From Streptomyces sp. DH-12 (GTDB lineage Bacteria > Actinomycetota > Actinomycetes > Streptomycetales > Streptomycetaceae): a DNA stretch of 64,000 nt. The stretch spans positions 6,704,501 to 6,768,500 of the forward strand of contig NZ_PPFB01000001.1 of NCBI RefSeq assembly GCF_002899455.1. Reading direction: 5' to 3'. Shown here one piece after another: positions 49,378 to 58,581 of the stretch. The position numbers and the translations under genes were made by a program. The number at the start of each line of letters is the position of its first letter. Within the stretch, counting starts at the first letter, position 1. Below the pieces are notes generated by a model. It saw only the letters and a program-made list of their open reading frames with translations. It was not told the DNA's origin and did not search any database.

Positions 49378-50280
49378 ATGAACGACCAGCCGGTGGTCGC
49401 GGCGGTGGACGGATCCCAGGACGGACTGCGCGCCCTGGAGTGGGCCCTGGACGCCGCCCGGCGGCGCGGGGCGACGCTGCGCGTCCTGCACGTCCGCGCG
49501 GACCTGCCCCGCACCCGGCCGGAGGCGCGGGACGCGGGGCCGCCCGGCGCGGACGAGGACCCGGTGCTCGCACAGGCGCGCGCCCGGGTGGACGAACTGG
49601 GCGGCACGCCGTCCGTCGAGTACGTGGTGACGGAGGGCGTGCCGGGCGCGCTGCTGCCCGAGGCAGGCGCGGAGGCCCGGCTGCTGGTGCTCGGCTCCCG
49701 GGGCCGCGGCGGCTTCGCCAGCCTGCTGCTCGGGTCGAACTCCCTGGCCGCAGCCCGTGACGCCGTGTGCCCGGTGGTCGTGGTGCCCCGGCCCGGCCGC
49801 GGCGGCGAGGAGGACGCGCCGGCCCGCCCGGACGGCCCCGTGGTCGTCGGGGTGAACGCCGACGGCCCCGACGCGGCGACGCTCGGCTTCGCCTTCGCGG
49901 AGGCCGCCCTGCGCCGCACCGGGCTGCGGGTCGTCACCGCGTACCCGTGGCCGCTGCAGACGATGATGCTGCCCGGCGAGGTGCCGCCCGCGCAGGCCGA
50001 CCAGGAGGCGATCGAGCACGAGACGCGCGTCCTCGCCGACGGCTTCCTCGCCCCGTACCGGGAACGGCACCCGGAGGTCGTCACCGAGGTCGCCGTGGAG
50101 CCCGGCGACGCGGCCGGTCACCTGGTCGGCGGGTCCCGGGACGCCTCGCTGGTCGTGGTGGGCCGCCACCGCCGCCGCCTGTTCGCGCCCGCCCGCATGA
50201 TGGGTTCGGTCACCCAGGCGGTTCTGCTGCACGCGCACAGTCCGGTGGCGGTCGTTCCGCCCGTTCCCGGGGAGGAGTGA
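49378..50280 (+). CDS. Tandem universal stress protein (two Usp domains)
   Basis: 300 residues. Domain 1 runs VVAAVDGSQDGLRALEWALDAARRRGATL...LLVLGSRGRGGFASLLLGSNSLAAARDAVCPVVVVPR. Domain 2 runs VVVGVNADGPDAATLGFAFAEAALRRTG...VVVGRHRRRLFAPARMMGSVTQAVLLHAHSPVAVVPP. Domain 1 keeps the G-2X-G-9X-G(S/N) ATP-binding pattern. The ATG follows GGAGGCG. It is the second intact double Usp in the window, not close in sequence to the first. Confidence 0.92.
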   Translation: MNDQPVVAAVDGSQDGLRALEWALDAARRRGATLRVLHVRADLPRTRPEARDAGPPGADEDPVLAQARARVDELGGTPSVEYVVTEGVPGALLPEAGAEARLLVLGSRGRGGFASLLLGSNSLAAARDAVCPVVVVPRPGRGGEEDAPARPDGPVVVGVNADGPDAATLGFAFAEAALRRTGLRVVTAYPWPLQTMMLPGEVPPAQADQEAIEHETRVLADGFLAPYRERHPEVVTEVAVEPGDAAGHLVGGSRDASLVVVGRHRRRLFAPARMMGSVTQAVLLHAHSPVAVVPPVPGEE

Positions 50281-50360
50281 GCCGGAAGGCGCCGGGCCGG
50301 GCTGCCGGGAGGCTTCCGCCCGGCCGTCCGAACCGGGTTCCGGCCACGTACCATGGCGGC

Positions 50361-50858
50361 ATGTCGTTCCTCCGCCGCCGTAGTGCCACACCCGCCGGGC
50401 CCGATTTCGACGTACTGGCCATGGACCCGGGCGACTGGCCCGGCAACCTGGGCGCGGGCCTGCTGCCCGCCCCCGACGGAACCTGCCACGGCGTCTTCCT
50501 GCGCTACGACCTGTTCGGCGGCCGCGGTCCCGCGATGATCATCGGCAATCTGCCCGAGGGCTCCCCGGCCCGTGACGTCCCCGAGGGCGAAGTGCCCTTC
50601 GAGGTCGGACAGCTGCTGCTGGCGCTGGAGAACGACGAGGAGGTCACCGTCGTCTCCACGGAGGAGGTGCCGGTGATGCAGGGCGACAATCTGCTGATCG
50701 TGCGCCGCGTCAAGCTCTCCGAGAGCCGGATCTCCTGCGTGCAGTTCGACCGCAGCGACAACGTCCTGGTGACCATCGCCGCCTGGGACCGCCCGATCAC
50801 CGACGACCTGTACGCCCTCCTCAAGCCGCTGCCGGCGGAGCTGTTCCAGCAGGGCTGA
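50361..50858 (+). CDS. Conserved-type hypothetical protein
   Basis: 165 residues from an ATG with no strong ribosome site (the mRNA may be leaderless; ACCATGGCGGCATG precedes it). The sequence (FDVLAMDPGDWPGNLGAGLLPAPDGTCHGVFLRYDLFGGRGPAMIIGNLPEGSP...) is soluble, acidic and without signal peptide or known motif. It is followed by a terminator hairpin. I do not recognise the family. Confidence 0.65.
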   Translation: MSFLRRRSATPAGPDFDVLAMDPGDWPGNLGAGLLPAPDGTCHGVFLRYDLFGGRGPAMIIGNLPEGSPARDVPEGEVPFEVGQLLLALENDEEVTVVSTEEVPVMQGDNLLIVRRVKLSESRISCVQFDRSDNVLVTIAAWDRPITDDLYALLKPLPAELFQQG

Positions 50859-50878
50859 CCTCACCCACGGACGACGAC

Positions 50879-50913
50879 GGGCGCCCCCGGACCGCACCGG
50901 TCCGGGGGCGCCC
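50879..50913. terminator. GC-rich hairpin between convergent genes
   Basis: A 15-bp perfect stem (GGGCGCCCCCGGACC / GGTCCGGGGGCGCCC) with a GCACC loop separates the hypothetical gene and the amidase gene, so it can serve both. Confidence 0.85.
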
Positions 50914-50936
50914 GCCGCATGGCGCACGCTCCCGCG

Positions 50937-52901
50937 CTACGACGACGAGACCGTCACGTCCGCCGCCCGCACGAAACCGACCCGGTGGCCGAACTGGATC
51001 TCGTAGTACTGCTCCTCGCCGCGCACCACCCGGTGCGAGGCCGGGTCGAAGGTCACCGCGTAGTAGTACTCGCCCGGCACCTTGCCGCCGGTCACGTACT
51101 TCTGCCCCGCGAGCACCCTGTACGGCAGCGCCGACACCGCCTGCACCGGCACCCCCGCCGGGTAGGCCGCCGCCTCCGGGTACGCGCGCCCGTACACGGG
51201 CACGGAGTCCAGGCCCTCGCGCGGGGTGACCACCCTCGCCCTGGCCGGCACGGCGACCGGGTTCTCCGCCGGGTTGCGGAACCAGGCCTTCTGGCCGAGG
51301 TACCAGATCGCGGTCCAGTCGCCCCACCGGTCGGCCACCGCGTACTGCTGGCCCGTGGACACCCGCGAGGACAGGTCGTTCACCCCGGTGGTCGGCGCGG
51401 AGCCGAGGCCGATGTCCTTGATCAGCGGGGAGTCCACGTCGTGGTCGGAGTACAGCCGCACCGCGCTCGACCCGTGCGGGGCGCAGGGCTGCCCGGCGGT
51501 CCCGCAGCCGGTGAACACCGGCCGGTTGGCGGCGTAGTCGGGCCGGATGGTGACGGCCCCGGAGTCCTTCCTGCCCGTGGCCTTCAGCGGGCTGCCCAGC
51601 AGCTCGAAGTAGTGCCGCCAGTCCCAGTACGGGCCTGGGTCGGTGTGCATGCCCGGGATGGTGGCGGCGGTGGTGCCCGGGACCGTGTCGTGGCCGAGGA
51701 TGTGCTGCCGGTCCAGCGGGATGCCGTGCTTGTCGGCCAGGTACCTCACCAGCCGGGCCGAGGACCGGTACATCGCCTCGGTGTACCAGGCGTCGGGGTC
51801 CGTGAGGAAACCTTCGTGCTCCAGGCCGATCGACGCCGCGTTGACGTACCAGTTGCCCGCGTGCCAGGCGACGTCCTCGGCCTTCACGTGCTGCGCGATG
51901 TGGCCGTCGGTGGAGCGCAGGCTGTACTGCCAGGACACGTAGGTCGGGTCCTGGACCATGTGGAGGACGCCCTCCCAGGCGCCCTCCGTGTCGTGCACGA
52001 CGATGTACCGGATCCGCTGCGAGGCGGGCCGGTTCCCCAGGTCGTGGTTGCCGTAGTCGCCCTCGCCGAACTCCTCGTACGGCGCCGGGATCCACTCGCA
52101 GGACACCGTCCTCGGGCACTCCGTGCCGACCGCGGAGCCCTGGCGCAGCCCGGCGCGGTCCAGCGCCGAGGTGTCGGGCGCCACGCCGGGGCGGGCGTCC
52201 AGGACGACCCGCTGCCCGGCGTCCGTGACCCGCTCCTCGCCCTCCCGGATCACCGCGAACACGTCGTTCGCGTACGCCGTCGCCGAGGCGCGGTCGTCGG
52301 CGCCGGAGAACAGCGCCACCGCCCCGTACCAGTCGGCCGGGTCGTCACTGGCCGGCGCGCCCAGCCGACGCTGCGCCTCGGCCAGCAGGGCGGCGCCGCC
52401 CGCCACGTTCGCCGCCGGGTCCTCGCGCAGCGTCCCGGCGCTCAGGCCGGTCAGCCGGGCCGCCCTCGGCAGGGTGGTCAGCCGGTCCGGCAGCTCCGCG
52501 GTGTCCAGGCCGAGCTCCGAGGGGCGCAGCGCGGGACGCGCGTCGTCACCGCGCGGGTCCTCGGAGCCGGTCGCGTGGTGCCCGGCGGAGGCGAGCGCGG
52601 CGCGGGCGTCGGTCAGGTGCATCGGCCCGTAACCGCCGGTGACGCTCGGGGCGCCCCCGTGCGCGTCCCAGCGGGACTGCAGATAGGAGACGCCCAGCAG
52701 GACGCTCTGCGGGACGTCGTACGCGGCCGCGGCGGAGGCGAACGCCTGTTGCAGCCGGACGGTGGCCGGCGGGGCCGGGTCGGGCGCCGCGCCCAGCAGG
52801 GGCAGCGTCAACGAGGCCGCGGCCAGGGCGCCCACAGCGCCCCGGACGGCGCGTCGTGACGGCCCGGCCGCACGGCCGGGCTCGGTGGCGAGGTCTCGCA
52901 C
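50937..52901 (-). CDS. Secreted N-acetylmuramoyl-L-alanine amidase (amidase_2/PGRP fold)
   Basis: 654 residues from a GTG 5 bases after AGGAGG. A signal peptide (basic start, AVGALAAASLTLPLLGAAPDPAPP) leads to a lysozyme-like-looking helical region (LLGVSYLQSRWDAHGGAPSVTGGYGPMHLTDARAALA). The amidase domain has YIVVHDTEGAWEGVL, SWQYSLRSTDGHIAQHV, VAWHAGNWYVNAASIGLEHEG and ILGHDTVPGTT, supplying the zinc histidines. The C-terminal 300 residues contain SH3-like repeats. It cleaves the bond between MurNAc and the peptide in peptidoglycan outside the cell. Confidence 0.92.
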   Translation of the reverse strand: MRDLATEPGRAAGPSRRAVRGAVGALAAASLTLPLLGAAPDPAPPATVRLQQAFASAAAAYDVPQSVLLGVSYLQSRWDAHGGAPSVTGGYGPMHLTDARAALASAGHHATGSEDPRGDDARPALRPSELGLDTAELPDRLTTLPRAARLTGLSAGTLREDPAANVAGGAALLAEAQRRLGAPASDDPADWYGAVALFSGADDRASATAYANDVFAVIREGEERVTDAGQRVVLDARPGVAPDTSALDRAGLRQGSAVGTECPRTVSCEWIPAPYEEFGEGDYGNHDLGNRPASQRIRYIVVHDTEGAWEGVLHMVQDPTYVSWQYSLRSTDGHIAQHVKAEDVAWHAGNWYVNAASIGLEHEGFLTDPDAWYTEAMYRSSARLVRYLADKHGIPLDRQHILGHDTVPGTTAATIPGMHTDPGPYWDWRHYFELLGSPLKATGRKDSGAVTIRPDYAANRPVFTGCGTAGQPCAPHGSSAVRLYSDHDVDSPLIKDIGLGSAPTTGVNDLSSRVSTGQQYAVADRWGDWTAIWYLGQKAWFRNPAENPVAVPARARVVTPREGLDSVPVYGRAYPEAAAYPAGVPVQAVSALPYRVLAGQKYVTGGKVPGEYYYAVTFDPASHRVVRGEEQYYEIQFGHRVGFVRAADVTVSSS

Positions 52902-53231
52902 TGCAGCCTCCTGGGGACGGTCGGGTGACCCGTCAGTGGTACCGGCAGGCCGATGATCCGTCAATCATGCCCAGGAAGGCGCGAATTCCCTTGTCAATCG
53001 CGGTGTGCGCGGTTTCGTGGCGGTCCGTGGCGGGACCTGCGGCGCGTCAGCGGTCTACACCGGTGGCGCGCCCGGCGGCGTCTGCGCCGTGGTCGTACGC
53101 CGTCCCTTCCTGGACGGCTCGGGAGCGGCGGTCCGAGAGGGACCGCCCGACAGTGACGGCCCGACTGCCCGCGGCGGTCGTCGCCTGCGGGCAGTCGCAC
53201 GGGCGTCGGCGGGACGGTCGTGCCGCGCGGG
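52902..53231. other. 330-bp intergenic region
   Basis: No gene is supported on either strand. It contains the promoter side of the amidase gene and the end of the phosphotransferase gene. A somewhat AT-richer stretch near 52955-53000 is the only compositional change; no clear dyad was seen. Confidence 0.5.
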
Positions 53232-54368
53232 TCAGCGGGTGCCGACCGCGGCGCGCACGGCCCGCCGGGCCAGCTGGCAGTCGTCGTGCAGCCGGCGCAG
53301 CAGCAGCCGCTGCTCCTCACCGGACGGCACGCCCCCCGGCCGGCCCCCCGCGGGCGCCGGCGCCGACTCGTGCATCGAACGCTGCACGGCCGTCTCACAG
53401 GTGCGGATCTCCCGGGTCAGCACCAGCATCAGGTTCACCAGGAACGCGTCGCGCGAGGCGGGGCCCGCCGCCTGGGCGATCTGGCTGATCTGGCGCCGGG
53501 CCGCGGGCGCGTCCCCGAGCACGGACCACAGGGTCGCCAGGTCGTAGCCCGGCAGGTACCAGCCCGCGTGCTCCCAGTCCACCAGCACCGGACCGGCCGG
53601 TGAGATCAGGATGTTGGAGAGCAGCGCGTCGCCGTGGCAGAACTGTCCCATGCCCTGCCGCCCCGTCGCCAGGGCGATGCCGCGCAGCAGCTTCTGCAGG
53701 TCGCCGAGGTCCCGGTCGGTGAGCAGACCCAGCTCGTGGTACCGGTTGATGCGGGCCGCGTAGTCCAGCGGCGCGTCGAACGTCCCGGCGGGCGGCCGCC
53801 AGGAGTTGAGCCGGCAGATCGCGCCGAGTGCCGCCCTGATGTCCGCCCGGGGCGGCGCTTCCACCGGGTGCCGCTGGAGCGCAGCCACCCGTCCGGGCAG
53901 ACGCTCGACGACCAGCGTGCAGTTGTCCGGATCCGCTGCGATCAGCCGGGGCACCCGCACGGGCGGACGCTGCCGGACGAACGAGCGGTATGCCGCTATT
54001 TCGTGCCGGATGCGCTCACTCCACGCGGGGGAGTGGTCCAGTAAGCACTTGGCGACCGCCGTGCTGCGGCCCGTGGTGCCCACCAGGAGGACCGACCGGC
54101 CGGTGCGGCGCAGCACCTGGACCGGCGCGAACTCCGGACAGATGCGGTGCACCGACGCGAGCGCCGTGCGCAGCTGCGCGCCCTGTGCGCCGGACAGGTC
54201 GAGCCTCCCGCTGAGCGGCTGGGTGCCCGGTCCCGCGAGGCGCCGTGCGTTGCCCGCGCCGAGCACCGGGTTCGCCGGCCGCGCGGGGGCGAGGTAGGGG
54301 CCGCTGTCCGACGGACGCGGACGCAGCGGCCGGGGCGGGGCGGACACGGAGGACGATGCTGCGTACAT
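53232..54368 (-). CDS. Aminoglycoside phosphotransferase-fold (APH/choline kinase) family protein
   Basis: 378 residues. Kinase-like signs are TAVAKCLLDHSPAWSERIRHEIAAYRSF (ATP lysine region), the catalytic loop QFCHGDALLSNILISPAGPVLVDWEHAGWYLPGYDLATLW, with HGDxxxxN and the metal-binding D of VDWEHA. A proline-rich N-terminal extension of about 45 residues precedes it. The substrate is unknown; antibiotic inactivation is one option among several. It is divergent from the NsdA-like regulator with 235 bp between. Confidence 0.85.
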   Translation of the reverse strand: MYAASSSVSAPPRPLRPRPSDSGPYLAPARPANPVLGAGNARRLAGPGTQPLSGRLDLSGAQGAQLRTALASVHRICPEFAPVQVLRRTGRSVLLVGTTGRSTAVAKCLLDHSPAWSERIRHEIAAYRSFVRQRPPVRVPRLIAADPDNCTLVVERLPGRVAALQRHPVEAPPRADIRAALGAICRLNSWRPPAGTFDAPLDYAARINRYHELGLLTDRDLGDLQKLLRGIALATGRQGMGQFCHGDALLSNILISPAGPVLVDWEHAGWYLPGYDLATLWSVLGDAPAARRQISQIAQAAGPASRDAFLVNLMLVLTREIRTCETAVQRSMHESAPAPAGGRPGGVPSGEEQRLLLRRLHDDCQLARRAVRAAVGTR

Positions 54369-54603
54369 GGGTGATACAGATCCCTTCGTGTGCCTGCGAC
54401 GTCAGCGCACCACCCAACCCGGCCGCCCGGCCGCACCCTGGGGGAATGCCCCTGCGGCGACGGGGTCGTGGTGGCGCGTTCCTACTCGACACCCGAGGGC
54501 CCCTGGCACACCATCTGGCGGACCCTGGCGAACCCTGGCGAATAGTCGCCCGGCATGGCCCACGGGGCTACTGTCAACTCAGCCGAGAACCTGGGGGCTT
54601 GAC

Positions 54604-56094
54604 GTGAGCGGACGACCCAACACCCGGCTCGCGGACCTGTTCGGCCTGGCCGGCTGGTCCAAGGGCGAACTCGCGAGGCTGGTCAACCGGCGGGCGGCGG
54701 CCATGGGCCATCCGCAGCTGGCGACCGACACCTCCCGGGTGCGGCGGTGGATCGACATGGGAGAGATCCCGCGCGATCCGGTTCCGCGGGTGCTGGCGGC
54801 TCTGTTCACCGAGCGTCTCGGCCGTGTCGTGACCATCGAGGATCTCGGTCTGGTCCGGCACGGGCGTACGGGGAAACGGCCACGCGCCGGGAGTGCGGAA
54901 CATCCCGACGGAATGCCGTGGGCGCCCGAGCGGACGGCCGAGGTCCTCACCGAATTCACGGGAATGGACCTCATGCTCAACCGACGCGGCCTGGTGGGTG
55001 CGGGCGCCGCCCTCACCGCGGGCTCCGCACTCAGCAGCGCCATGCACGACTGGCTGCACACCGATCCGGCCCTGACCACAGACGCCCCCCGCCTGCACGA
55101 TCCCCTGCACGCCGAACCCGCCGGGTTCGACCGCTACGAGGCCGCCCCCATCGGGTCGCAGGAGATCGAGGAACTGGAGCGCTCCGTGGAGGTGTTCCGG
55201 GCCTGGGACGCCGCCCGCGGCGGCGGGCTCCAGCGCAAGGCGGTCGTGGGGCAGCTCAACGAGGTGGGCGGCATGCTCGCCTACCGCCACCCGCCCCATC
55301 TGCAGCGGCGCCTGTGGGGCGTCGCCGCCAACCTCGCCGTCCTCGCCGGCTGGATGTCGCACGACGTCGGCATGGAACCGACGGCGCAGAAGTACTTCGT
55401 CATCGCCGCCCACGCGGCACGGGAGGGCGGCGACCGCCCGCGCGCCGGCGAGGCGCTGTCCCGCGCGGCACGCCAGATGGTGCACCTGGGCCGGCCCGGC
55501 GAGGCACTGGACCTGATGAAGCTCGCCCAGTCCGGCTCGGGCGACCAGATGCTGCCCCGCACCCGCGCCATGTTCCACACCATCGAGGCCTGGGCGCAGG
55601 CGTCCATGGGCAAGGGCCAGGCGATGCGCCGCACCCTGGGCCAGGCCGAGGACCTGTTCGTCTCCGACAAGGGGGACGTGCCGCCGCCGGACTGGATGCA
55701 GCTGTTCAACGAGGCGGACCTGTACGGCATGCAGGCCCTGGCGTACCGGACGCTCGCGGAGTTCGAACCGGGCGCGGCCGTCCACGCCCAGCACTACGCG
55801 GACAAGGCGCTGGCCCTGCGGGTGGACGCCCAGCAGCGGTCGAAGATCTTCGACTTCCTGTCGATGGCCTCCGCGTGCTTCATCGCCGACGATCCCGAGC
55901 AGGCCGACCGGTTCGCGCGGCTCGCCCTGGTGTCGATGGGCCAGAACTCCTCGCGCCGCACCTGGGACCGGCTGCGCCAGATGTACCGGCTGACCGCCGA
56001 GTACGCCTCGTACCCGAGGATCCAGGAGCTGCGGGAGGAGATCGAGGTGGCGCTCCCCCACCCGTGGGGGAAGGGCGGCAGCACCAAGGCCTGA
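54604..56094 (+). CDS. NsdA-like regulatory protein with helical TPR-type C-terminus
   Basis: 496 residues from a GTG. The N-terminal domain (LFGLAGWSKGELARLVNRRAAAMGHPQLATDTSRVRRWIDMGEIPRDPVPRVLAALFTERLGRVVTIEDLGL) matches the start of NsdA (a negative regulator of differentiation and antibiotic production in S. coelicolor), including SKGELAR and TDTSRVRRW. It continues with a hydrophobic stretch near 136-150 and TPR-like helices (EALSRAARQMVHLGRPGEALDLMKLAQ). It may modulate development or secondary metabolism. Tandem 10-bp repeats lie in the upstream region. Confidence 0.88.
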   Translation: MSGRPNTRLADLFGLAGWSKGELARLVNRRAAAMGHPQLATDTSRVRRWIDMGEIPRDPVPRVLAALFTERLGRVVTIEDLGLVRHGRTGKRPRAGSAEHPDGMPWAPERTAEVLTEFTGMDLMLNRRGLVGAGAALTAGSALSSAMHDWLHTDPALTTDAPRLHDPLHAEPAGFDRYEAAPIGSQEIEELERSVEVFRAWDAARGGGLQRKAVVGQLNEVGGMLAYRHPPHLQRRLWGVAANLAVLAGWMSHDVGMEPTAQKYFVIAAHAAREGGDRPRAGEALSRAARQMVHLGRPGEALDLMKLAQSGSGDQMLPRTRAMFHTIEAWAQASMGKGQAMRRTLGQAEDLFVSDKGDVPPPDWMQLFNEADLYGMQALAYRTLAEFEPGAAVHAQHYADKALALRVDAQQRSKIFDFLSMASACFIADDPEQADRFARLALVSMGQNSSRRTWDRLRQMYRLTAEYASYPRIQELREEIEVALPHPWGKGGSTKA

Positions 56095-56125
56095 GGTCAC
56101 GCGCCGCCAGGCGACTCCGCCCTCG

Positions 56126-57550
56126 TCACGAGGCCACCCGCGCCACCAGCACACAGGCGTGCCCGGCACGCTCCCCTTCACCGATCTCCCGTACGACCTC
56201 CCGGACGCAGTCCTGGGCGGAACGGCCCCCGGCGAACCGGGGCGCCAGGGAGAGGAGGCGGTGGACGGCGGCCGTCCCGGTGTACCCGGGCACCAGGCCG
56301 TCGGTGTGCAGCAGGAGCAGGTCGCCGACCTCGAGGGTCTCCTCGGCCTGCCCGTGTCCGGCGCCCGGGGCGGCGCCCAGCAGCGCCCCCCGCGGTGCGT
56401 CGAGCACCCGCCCCGCCCGGCCGCGGTAGAGCAGCGGGGCGGGGCTGCCGGCCCGCGCCCACACCGCGGTGCGGGTGTCGTGCCGGTAGCGCAGGCAGAC
56501 GGCGCCGGCCAGGGTCGGCTGGGCGGTGGTGTCGAGCAGCCGGTCGAGGCAGTCCAGCAGGGGGCCGGGTGCGGTGCCGGCCAGGGCCATGCCCCGGACG
56601 GCGCCGAGCAGCAGGGCCACGCCGGACGTGGCGCCCACGCCGTGTCCGGTCAGCTCGCCGACGCCGAGCAGGGTCGCGTCGTCGGACAGTTCGAGGGCGT
56701 CGTACCAGTCGCCGCCGGCCGATGCGCGCCCGGAGGGGGGCAGACGGGCGGCGGCCACGTCCAGGGCCCGCGGGCCGCGCCGAGGGAAGCGCAGGGACCC
56801 GTGCCACGTCGGCAGCACGGCCTCCCGCAGCTCGACCGCGAGCCGGTGCTCGCTCCGCGCGGCGGCGTGCCGGTGCCGGTGCAGCGAGTCACGGGTCTCG
56901 CTCACCGCCCTCCGGCAGCGGCGCAGTTCGCTGACGTCGCGCAGGACCGCCCACATGGAGACGGTGCTGCCGTCGGCGCCGAGCACCGGTTCGCCCATCA
57001 TGTGCACGGTCCGTATGACGTCGTCCGCGTGCACGACGCGGAACTCCCCGTCGATGGGCCGGCCGTCGACCAGGCAGCCGGTGACCATCTCGGTCAGCCG
57101 CGGCCGGTCCTCGTCGAACACGAGGGAGGGCAGTTCGTCGAGGGTGAGCGGGGGAGCGGCCGGGTCGCGGCCGAGGATCCGGTACAGCTCGCCGGACCAG
57201 CTCACCTCGTCCGTGAGGAGGTGCCATTCCGCGCTGCCCACCCGGCTGAGCAGGGAGGCGCGGGGCGGGTCCGGCGGCGCGGGTGACTCCTCGGCCGGGA
57301 CGCCCGGCGCGGGCGGCGGGTCGTCCCGCAGCTGCGCCAGGTGCTCGTCCAGGTCGTCGAGCTGGTGCATCGCCAGGTCGTACAGCGCGCGACGCCAGCG
57401 CTCCCGGGGGTCTCCCGCGTCGGCCGGGGTGTCGCGGCGCACCGCGTCCACCTCGCCCTTGAGCCGCCGGGTCTGCGAGATGAGCGCGTCGACCGGGCCG
57501 CCTCCCGGCGGCCGGGCGGCGGGGCGGTCCGCGGGGAGAGAGGACGGCAT
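56126..57550 (-). CDS. PAS - PP2C (SpoIIE-type) phosphatase with altered metal motifs
   Basis: 474 residues. A PAS domain (about 105-215: GELYRILGRDPAAPPLTLDELPSLVFDEDRPRL...VLRDVSELRRCRR) precedes a PP2C/SpoIIE domain (about 250-473) with ASAGGDWYDALEL and LLHTDGLVPGYTG. In active members a glycine-aspartate (GDVxGHG) and a C-terminal DD(I/V)AL provide metal ligands. Here the first is GELTGHG and the second is GHACVLV, so key aspartates are changed. It might be a weak or inactive phosphatase acting by binding an anti-sigma partner. It overlaps no gene. Confidence 0.85.
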   Translation of the reverse strand: MPSSLPADRPAARPPGGGPVDALISQTRRLKGEVDAVRRDTPADAGDPRERWRRALYDLAMHQLDDLDEHLAQLRDDPPPAPGVPAEESPAPPDPPRASLLSRVGSAEWHLLTDEVSWSGELYRILGRDPAAPPLTLDELPSLVFDEDRPRLTEMVTGCLVDGRPIDGEFRVVHADDVIRTVHMMGEPVLGADGSTVSMWAVLRDVSELRRCRRAVSETRDSLHRHRHAAARSEHRLAVELREAVLPTWHGSLRFPRRGPRALDVAAARLPPSGRASAGGDWYDALELSDDATLLGVGELTGHGVGATSGVALLLGAVRGMALAGTAPGPLLDCLDRLLDTTAQPTLAGAVCLRYRHDTRTAVWARAGSPAPLLYRGRAGRVLDAPRGALLGAAPGAGHGQAEETLEVGDLLLLHTDGLVPGYTGTAAVHRLLSLAPRFAGGRSAQDCVREVVREIGEGERAGHACVLVARVAS

Positions 57551-57855
57551 GACGCACTCCGATGCGGGACGGTACGGCCTTCGGGCGGAGAGGGACCGTC
57601 ACGACTGTCGCACAGCCCACGACGGCCTGTGAGGGATTCGGCGACACACGACGAGGTGGTGCCACCGGCATATGTCACTGTCCCGCGGAGTTACCGCGAA
57701 GTAGTCATCCGGGACCCGCTCGACACCCCAAGTCCCATGATACGCATGTGATATGACGGTGCGTCAGACACTCGGACCGGCCCACTCACACGTTCGACAG
57801 CCGGGTGCCTGTTCGAGGGGGGTGTGCGGTGGCCGATCCGCATACCGTCCGCCCG
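57551..57855. other. 305-bp intergenic region
   Basis: No gene is supported. The stretch includes the phosphatase promoter and a relatively AT-rich block at 57700-57755 with CATATG and GATATG words. No operator stands out. Confidence 0.5.
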
Positions 57856-58212
57856 TCAGTAGCGCGGCACCGCCGCCATGCCCTGCGCGTCGGCCAGGCC
57901 GCCGTCCGGCACGAAACGCACCTCGGCGCCCGTCTCCAGGCACTGCTCGACGATCTCGTCCACGATGTCCTCGCGGGCGTCGGGGTCGCCGTCCTCGGCG
58001 GCGATCAGATGCTCGCCGTCGTCGCGGACCGTGATCCGGTAGTTCTCCTCGACGGCCAGCAGCCGGATCCGCCCTTCGCGGGCGCTCTGCCACAGCTCGT
58101 CGACACCGGCCGCGAACTCCTTGCGGCTGCGGGCGGACTCCAGCTCGCGCGCCACCTCCTCGGCGCGCTTGCGGTCCTGCTCCTCGAACACCGGCCGCAC
58201 CGCCCGCCACAC
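57856..58212 (-). pseudogene. Truncated baeRF/eRF1-like (ribosome-associated) protein C-terminus
   Basis: The frame encodes TPELVWRAVRPVFEEQDRKRAEEVARELESARSRKEFAAGVDELWQSAREGRIRLLAVEE...REDIVDEIVEQCLETGAEVRFVPDGGLADAQGMAAVPRY. This pattern is the C-terminal part of baeRF-type proteins, ending in ...AAxxRY. The N-terminal two thirds are absent; upstream the frame runs into non-coding-looking sequence near 58212. So this is a 3' fragment. Confidence 0.6.
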
Positions 58213-58220
58213 CAGCTCCG

Positions 58221-58556
58221 GTGTGCCGTGCGCCGGTCCGCCGCGCGGTACGGGTGCCGCTGTCCCGGGTGGCGGCGACCGGGGTGGAGCCCGACTGGTG
58301 GCGCGCGGTGCGCGGCACACCGGTCGTCGGCCGCTGCCGGCCGGGACGGTTCTGCGTGGGGGAGCGGGAGCACGTCCTGGGCCGCGACTTCGCCGCCGTG
58401 CGGGCGGGCGTCCCGGTGGTCGTCCTGGACCTCCGGCCCCCGTCGCCGTTCGTACGGATCGCGGTGTCCGTGCCGGACGCGGGGCGGGTCGCCGGGACAC
58501 TGCGGCCCGGCGGGGACGCGGACGAGGAGCGGGGCCCCGAGGAGGCCTCCGGGTGA
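58221..58556 (+). CDS. Possible 5'-truncated gene of unknown family
   Basis: An open frame of 111 codons has GC-rich third positions and a normal amino-acid mix (GVEPDWWRAVRGTPVVGR, CVGEREHVLGRDFAAVRAGVPVVVLDLRPPSPFVRIAVSV) but no convincing ribosome site. It starts head to head with a truncated baeRF-like fragment, so it is likely the 3' part of another gene left by a deletion or inversion. I do not recognise the family. Confidence 0.35.
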   Translation: MCRAPVRRAVRVPLSRVAATGVEPDWWRAVRGTPVVGRCRPGRFCVGEREHVLGRDFAAVRAGVPVVVLDLRPPSPFVRIAVSVPDAGRVAGTLRPGGDADEERGPEEASG

Positions 58557-58581
58557 AGGGGGCGAGGGGGCCCGGTCCGCG

